From assembly GCF_000348785.1 (NCBI RefSeq), contig NC_020520.1:3472001-3536000 (forward strand): DNA of 64,000 nt. The letters run 5' to 3'. Shown here in pieces: positions 59,479 through 64,000 of this stretch. Below the pieces are notes generated by a model. That model did no database searches and was not told the DNA's origin. It saw only the letters and a program-made list of their open reading frames with translations. How positions within the stretch are numbered: position 1 is the stretch's first letter; each line of letters starts with the position of its first letter. The stretch comes from Ilumatobacter coccineus YM16-304 (lineage in GTDB: Bacteria > Actinomycetota > Acidimicrobiia > Acidimicrobiales > Ilumatobacteraceae). The translations under genes and the position numbers were made by a program.

Positions 59479-61743
59479 TCAATCACTGAACAAACTATCA
59501 GTGCCGCTGAATCGACTCGCGAGGTCGGCGTTGCGCGCTGCGCAGAAGACCGGGATCCGAGACCAGGGGGTCTCCACGGCGATCGACCGGTCGCCGGTCA
59601 CCACAGCGCCCGACCAGACGTCGATCCACTCACCCGCGGGCAGGTGGACGTCGAGCGTCTCGCTGCCCTCCCAGCAGACCGGAGCGACGAGCAGGTCGTC
59701 GCCCAGCAGGTACTGCGTCGGATGGTTCCAGATCTCGGCGCCGAGATGATCGAAGTACATCGGTCGCATCAGTGGCACGCCGGTGGCCACCGTTTTGTCG
59801 GCTTCGGTCGACAGGTACGGCAGCAGGCGCTCGCGCAGCCGTGCGAACCCTCGATAGATCGTGATCGCCCGCTCGTCACCGTGGCGTTCGGCGAGGTTCC
59901 ACGGCGTCCGATCGTTCGACGGCGAACGGCCGTGGTTGTACTCCGAGTGGTACTGCATGATCGGGCAGAAGGCCGCCATCGCCGTGGCTCGGACGAAGAG
60001 TTCGACGGACGGGATCTCGCCCGAGAACCCGGCGATGTCCCATCCCCAGAACGGCACACCACTTGCTCCGGCCGTGAGTCCGGCGACGATCGACGCACGA
60101 AACGCTTCCCAGGTCGAGTCCTCGTCGCCCGCCCAGTGGCACGGCACGGAGCCTGCGCCGGTGAACCCTGCTCGGCTGAACGTCACGCCGTCGACCCCGC
60201 AGTCGGTCAGCAACGCTTGATACGCAGCGGCGTAGTGATTGGGGAACCGGTTGTTGCTCACATCACCGCGGGTGCCGTCGGCGTAGCGCAGTTCGCTCCC
60301 CCACGCGTGCTCGCCACCGTCGGTCTTGAATCCGTCGATGCCGAGGTCGTCGAGCAGGTACCGACGCTTCGCGAGCCACCAGGCCCTGGCGTCGTCGTTG
60401 GTCCAGTCGGGCAGCAGCCCACCGGGGAACCACCAGCCGCGGTTGTGATACGGCGTTCCGTCGGCTTCGCGCACGCAGTAGCCCCGCTCGATCATCGTCG
60501 CCGCGTCGGCCTTGACCTGAGCAGCCGCGGTGGGCGACACGTCGCGGTCACGGTCGATCGGACAGATCGGGATCTGCCAGAGCAGGACCTTCACACCGAG
60601 TTCGTGGAGTCGGTCGACCATCGCCTTCGGATCGGGCCAGCGACCATCGGAAGGGAACGTGAAGTCGTCGAGACGTCGTGGGGCACCATCGGAAACGATG
60701 TCGTACTCGGCGTCGTTGAACGCGGTGAACGTCGCTTCGTCGCTCCACGCCTCGATCACGATGGCCCCCACCGGAATCCCGAGATCGACGCTGCGTTCGA
60801 CTTCGGCCAGCACCCGCTCCTGGGTGTTCCACTCGTTCCCCGACATCCACGGCCGGAAGATCCAGTCGGGCGGGCGCACCAGCGCCCCGACCGCCTCGAT
60901 GTGCGCGGCGATCACGTCACGGGGCGAGCCGTCGTACACGTCGAGGCGAACGATCGGCTCCGTCGGGTCGACGTCGACCTCGACGATCAGCCGATCGGCC
61001 TCAGTGGCACCGACGTCGAACGCAGTCGGCCTCGAGGTGACGACGTGAAATCCCCATCCGTCATCGGCGTCCGATTCGGCGACCACGGTCGCGAACGGCG
61101 ACGGGAGGTAGGTGCGCTTGCCCTGCTGCTTGTACTGCTCGAAGACGCGAGCGTCGAGCACCTCGCCGCGCTGGTCGACGACGTCGAATCGCTCACCGAA
61201 GCCGACGACGTGATCGCCGGAGCGCAGCGACAACGAGAACCGACATCGCACCGGCCCCTCCGACGCCATCAGCCACTCGACGTCGCCGAGGTGGCGATCG
61301 GTGCCATGGACGTCGAGCTGGCCGCCGTCGGACGTCCATCGGGCCCCGCTGGTCGCGACCCAGTCGGTGGTCGCCCCGGCATCGTCGGCGAATCGGTACT
61401 CGAAGGCTCCGGCGGGCGCCGTCAGTTCGAGTCGGTAGACGAGTCGGTCGCCGAGTTCGGGGCGTGCACCACTGGCAGCCGCGAGATGGCCCTCGCCGTG
61501 CGCGGCGTCGCCGTACAGTTCGTCGGCCTCGGCCAGGCTCATCAACCGGCGCGTGGTCGTGCCGTCGTGACGCAGTTCGCACGACACGGCGGTGACGGTC
61601 GGTGCTGCCACCACCCGCAACTCGAAGCGCTCGCCGGCGATCGGGTCGACCGGGTGTCGCTGATCGGGATCGACGCGATACGGGTGACCGCTTCCGAGCG
61701 GGTGGTGTTCGATCGAGCACGGCGTCTCGGGCAGGTCGGTCAT
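59479..61743 (-). CDS. Glycoside hydrolase family 31 (alpha-glucosidase/alpha-xylosidase-like)
   Basis: This 754-residue enzyme removes alpha-linked sugars. After an N-terminal beta-sandwich, the barrel carries the nucleophile Asp in GIDGFKTDGGEHAWG and the acid/base Asp in CHWAGDEDSTWEAF. YLLGDDLLVAPVCW begins the C-terminal beta domains. KTDGGE in place of the DMNE motif is seen in YicI-like and isomaltose-type branches. No signal peptide is present, so imported oligosaccharides are the likely substrate. ATG 61743 overlaps the GH15 stop by four bases. Confidence 0.88.
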   Translation of the reverse strand: MTDLPETPCSIEHHPLGSGHPYRVDPDQRHPVDPIAGERFELRVVAAPTVTAVSCELRHDGTTTRRLMSLAEADELYGDAAHGEGHLAAASGARPELGDRLVYRLELTAPAGAFEYRFADDAGATTDWVATSGARWTSDGGQLDVHGTDRHLGDVEWLMASEGPVRCRFSLSLRSGDHVVGFGERFDVVDQRGEVLDARVFEQYKQQGKRTYLPSPFATVVAESDADDGWGFHVVTSRPTAFDVGATEADRLIVEVDVDPTEPIVRLDVYDGSPRDVIAAHIEAVGALVRPPDWIFRPWMSGNEWNTQERVLAEVERSVDLGIPVGAIVIEAWSDEATFTAFNDAEYDIVSDGAPRRLDDFTFPSDGRWPDPKAMVDRLHELGVKVLLWQIPICPIDRDRDVSPTAAAQVKADAATMIERGYCVREADGTPYHNRGWWFPGGLLPDWTNDDARAWWLAKRRYLLDDLGIDGFKTDGGEHAWGSELRYADGTRGDVSNNRFPNHYAAAYQALLTDCGVDGVTFSRAGFTGAGSVPCHWAGDEDSTWEAFRASIVAGLTAGASGVPFWGWDIAGFSGEIPSVELFVRATAMAAFCPIMQYHSEYNHGRSPSNDRTPWNLAERHGDERAITIYRGFARLRERLLPYLSTEADKTVATGVPLMRPMYFDHLGAEIWNHPTQYLLGDDLLVAPVCWEGSETLDVHLPAGEWIDVWSGAVVTGDRSIAVETPWSRIPVFCAARNADLASRFSGTDSLFSD

Positions 61744-62867
61744 GGCAGGTCGGGTCCGATCTCGTCGACGAGGGTCAGGTACATCGCATGAGACCACAAG
61801 AGCGGCGTGGCGACGAATCCCCAGCGTTCAATCCACTCCTCCACGAAGCGGTCGTCGAGGACGTCGTCGATCGTCTGCTCGGGGAGCAATCCGTCGCCGG
61901 TCTGCTGGTCGCACATCCAGGTCAGGCGTCGGATCGCCTCGCTCGTGCGTCCCGTCACCGCTTCGAAGGCGCCGACGAACCCGGCGAGCACGACCCACCG
62001 GCCGCCACCGAAGTATGTGTCGCCGAGGTAGCGGTGCACGCCGTCGGGAGCGATGTCGCCGACGATCTTCTCGTACGTCCGCGTGGCCAGTTCTCCGCGG
62101 GGATCGAACGTGCCGAACGGGACGAATGCCGCGATCAGTGACGCGTCGACCCGGTCGCCGCGTCCCACGGTCTTGATCAGGTGGCCGTCGATCGTGCCGA
62201 ACTCGACGACGTGCTCCACGATCGACGCTGCCGTGGTCCGGCATCGGGCTCGCCGATCGGCGACGACGAGTCCTCCGGCAGCGACCGCGCGGAGCCCGGC
62301 TTCGATCGACACGAGGGTCGAGACGTGGACGCCGTCGACGTCCTCCTCCCACCAGTCGAAACACGGCTCGCTCCAGAACTCACACAGGTAGTCGGAGCAC
62401 AGGTCGATCGCCGAGCGCAACTCGGGCGAGCACGACTCGACGGAGCGCTGATGCCGTGTGAGGTGTTCGACGACCATGAACATCCAGGTGCCGTACCCGT
62501 CGAGTTGGAAGTCCCACCAGTCCTCTCCGGTGGGCGCACCGTCGAGGGTGTAGCGAGTGGGAAGGTGGTCGTCTCGACCGACCGGCTCTCCGGCGCGATG
62601 CCGCTCGATCAACGTCTCGATCTGCGAGCGTCGCTCGTTGATGATCCGCGCACACCAGTCGAAGAAGGCGTCGGCGCTCGACGGTTCGCCGGTCCGGCTC
62701 ATCGCGTCGGCGATGAAGGCGCCGTCTCGGAACCACGAGAACTGGTACACCGTGAACGTCGGCGAGGCCGGGTAGGCCCCGCCGACGTCCTGGTGTTCGG
62801 CGATGACCGCGACACTGCGTGCAGCGAGGGCTCGCAGAGCCGAGTGGGGGGAGGTCATCGCTGTCAT
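61740..62867 (-). CDS. GH15-like glucoamylase/glucodextranase catalytic domain protein
   Basis: The 375-residue protein has the (alpha/alpha)6-barrel of GH15. QFSWFRDGAFIADAM is the substrate-binding start, FDWWEEDVDGVHVSTL holds the general acid Glu, and GDGLLPEQ the catalytic base. It lacks the N-terminal beta-sandwich of bacterial glucoamylases, so it is much shorter than the usual 600 or more residues. No signal peptide is seen. Start may be 62867 or 62858. It begins 4 bases after the binding-protein gene. Confidence 0.8.
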   Translation of the reverse strand: MTAMTSPHSALRALAARSVAVIAEHQDVGGAYPASPTFTVYQFSWFRDGAFIADAMSRTGEPSSADAFFDWCARIINERRSQIETLIERHRAGEPVGRDDHLPTRYTLDGAPTGEDWWDFQLDGYGTWMFMVVEHLTRHQRSVESCSPELRSAIDLCSDYLCEFWSEPCFDWWEEDVDGVHVSTLVSIEAGLRAVAAGGLVVADRRARCRTTAASIVEHVVEFGTIDGHLIKTVGRGDRVDASLIAAFVPFGTFDPRGELATRTYEKIVGDIAPDGVHRYLGDTYFGGGRWVVLAGFVGAFEAVTGRTSEAIRRLTWMCDQQTGDGLLPEQTIDDVLDDRFVEEWIERWGFVATPLLWSHAMYLTLVDEIGPDLP

Positions 62868-62871
62868 CGGC

Positions 62872-64000
62872 TCAGCTCAGGTCGTCGACTTCGGCGACCG
62901 CTGCGTCGAGCGTTTCCTGGATGTCGGCACCGTCGAGCACGATCTTCTCGAGTGCCTGTCCCACGACGTCCTGCATCTCGGCCTGCCGTTCGATCACCGG
63001 CGGAAGGGCGATGTCGTCGAGCGCGTCGAGCACGGCCTGGCGGTTGGCCGGCGGCGTCACTTCGAGGTAGCTGGCGAACGCCGCTTCGTCGTTGACGGCG
63101 GGCAGTTCCCAGCTCGATGCGAGTCGGGTGTCGACCGTCGTCTGCGACGAGGTGAGGAACTCGATCCACTTGGCCGCAGCCTCGGGGTGGTCGGTGCCGC
63201 TGGATGCGACGACGCCGTTCATGAACACGGCGTTGGCCTTCTGCGCCATGCCGGGCTCGACGACGACGTCGTAGTCGACGCCGGATTCGTTGAGGCCGTT
63301 GAACTGCCAGATGCCGTTGTGCCACATGGCGAGCTTTCCGCTCTGGAACAGGTTGGTGTCGAAGTCGGGTGTTCCCCCGATGTCGGCCAGCGTCGGCATG
63401 ATCGTGCCAGGCTTGCTCGTCAACCATTCGGCGGCGGCGACGCCGGCCTCGGAGTTGAAGGTGGCGTTGCCGTCGGCATCGAAGAACTGGCCGCCCGCCT
63501 GTGCGAGAGCCTTGTAGAACTCGAAGAAGCTCACCGGCTGGAACGAGCCGTACACACCGGCGTCGGCGTCGGTCAGCGCTTCGGCAGCGGCCTGCTCGTC
63601 TTCCCAGGTCCACTCGGCGGTCGGGTAGTCGAGCCCGGCCTCGTCGAAGAGCGTCTTGTTGTAGATGAGGACGACGTCGGAGAACGTGGCGGGCAGTCCG
63701 TACTGCGTGCCGTCGTCCTGGAATCCTTCGAGGGCCAGCGGGTAGTAGCGGTCGGTGCTGATCCCGGAGCTTCCGAGGTCGAGCAGGGCGCCACTGCGTG
63801 CGTAGGTGACGAAGTTCTCGTAGTTCAGTTCGAACGTGTCGGGCGCGGTGCCTCCGGCGAGTTGTGTCTGCAGGCTGGTGAAGTAGTCGCCGTAGGCAGC
63901 CGTCGACACGTTGATGTCGATCGACGGGTTCTCCGCTTCGAAGGCGGCGATGATCGCATCGAGGTCCTCGACGTGGTCGGGAGCGGCCGAGAACGTGAAG
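62872..64000 (-). CDS. Extracellular sugar-binding protein of an ABC importer, C-terminal part
   Basis: The frame is open to the window end, so the lipoprotein signal and first residues are missing. The visible part (about 375 aa) starts FTFSAAPDHVEDLDAIIAAFEAENPSI and continues GGTAPDTFELNYENFVTYA, as in family 1 (MalE-like) solute-binding proteins; KLAMWHNGIWQFNGLN and the C-terminal helices agree. The genes that follow encode two glucosidases and a ROK regulator, so it probably binds alpha-gluco-oligosaccharides. Permease genes are not in the window. Confidence 0.85.
   Translation of the reverse strand, partial: FTFSAAPDHVEDLDAIIAAFEAENPSIDINVSTAAYGDYFTSLQTQLAGGTAPDTFELNYENFVTYARSGALLDLGSSGISTDRYYPLALEGFQDDGTQYGLPATFSDVVLIYNKTLFDEAGLDYPTAEWTWEDEQAAAEALTDADAGVYGSFQPVSFFEFYKALAQAGGQFFDADGNATFNSEAGVAAAEWLTSKPGTIMPTLADIGGTPDFDTNLFQSGKLAMWHNGIWQFNGLNESGVDYDVVVEPGMAQKANAVFMNGVVASSGTDHPEAAAKWIEFLTSSQTTVDTRLASSWELPAVNDEAAFASYLEVTPPANRQAVLDALDDIALPPVIERQAEMQDVVGQALEKIVLDGADIQETLDAAVAEVDDLS

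Overview
The window is a GC-rich stretch (roughly two thirds G+C by eye) with dense genes, many ATGA/GTGA start-stop overlaps and frequent GTG starts. Gene content includes a WS/DGAT-family acyltransferase, three Cys-type sulfatases, a DUF222/13E12 HNH protein, a CmtR/CtpG-like metal operon and many acyl-CoA, P450, Rieske and FAD enzymes. This points to a free-living, probably marine, actinobacterium. An Acidimicrobiia/Ilumatobacter-like host is my inference from gene content; no rRNA or tRNA gene is present to confirm it. I see no insertion sequence, prophage, integrase or CRISPR array.

Layout. 1-5039: the 3' part of a wax ester synthase/DGAT with a histone-like Lys/Ala tail, a membrane-anchored alpha/beta hydrolase, a secreted M23 peptidase with coiled coil, and sulfatase 1. 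5144-7747: a DrrA-type ABC exporter operon. 7824-10663: an LLM monooxygenase, a limonene-epoxide-hydrolase-like enzyme, a small zinc ribbon and an orphan zinc-type ABC ATPase behind a Zur-like box. 10703-15445: an operon of P450, acyl-CoA synthetase and D-aminoacylase-like amidohydrolase. 15610-26519: HDAC-like deacetylase, lipoprotein, PlsC, Rieske oxygenase, dehydrogenases, a MaoC pair, and a lipoprotein protease overlapping an FAD monooxygenase. 26645-29106: a GAF-PAS-GAF-PP2C phosphatase and a STAS protein (partner switching).

29131-36981 is the most unusual region. It is one minus-strand block: a TetR regulator, an AtsA-like arylsulfatase, an RNase Z-like metallo-hydrolase, a DhlA/DhmA-type haloalkane dehalogenase, an SRPBCC protein and a second sulfatase fused to a DJ-1/PfpI domain. 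I read it as a candidate pathway for compounds carrying both sulfate ester and halogen groups; the substrate is unknown.

37132-39843: CmtR-like sensor, CtpG-like P-type ATPase and DUF3703 protein. 39909-47689: enoyl-CoA hydratase, GNAT, a DUF222 HNH protein with an in-frame stop in its likely leaderless start, GST, a YibE/F membrane protein, alcohol dehydrogenase, SDR and a PNPOx-like protein. 47709-51030: PxpABC 5-oxoprolinase and a TetR regulator. 51046-53581: ArsR/SRPBCC pair and aldehyde dehydrogenase. 53655-58226: an MMPL exporter divergent from a two-component system. 58252-64000: ROK regulator, GH31, GH15 and a sugar-binding protein, an alpha-glucan utilisation operon cut off by the window end.

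No stretch longer than about 250 bases lacks a gene. The larger gaps (1926-2143, 15446-15609, 36982-37131, 41138-41378, 51908-52147, 55914-56109) hold promoters, operators or hairpins where listed; in 1926-2143 I see only an AT-richer patch near 2000-2025 and no motif I can name.
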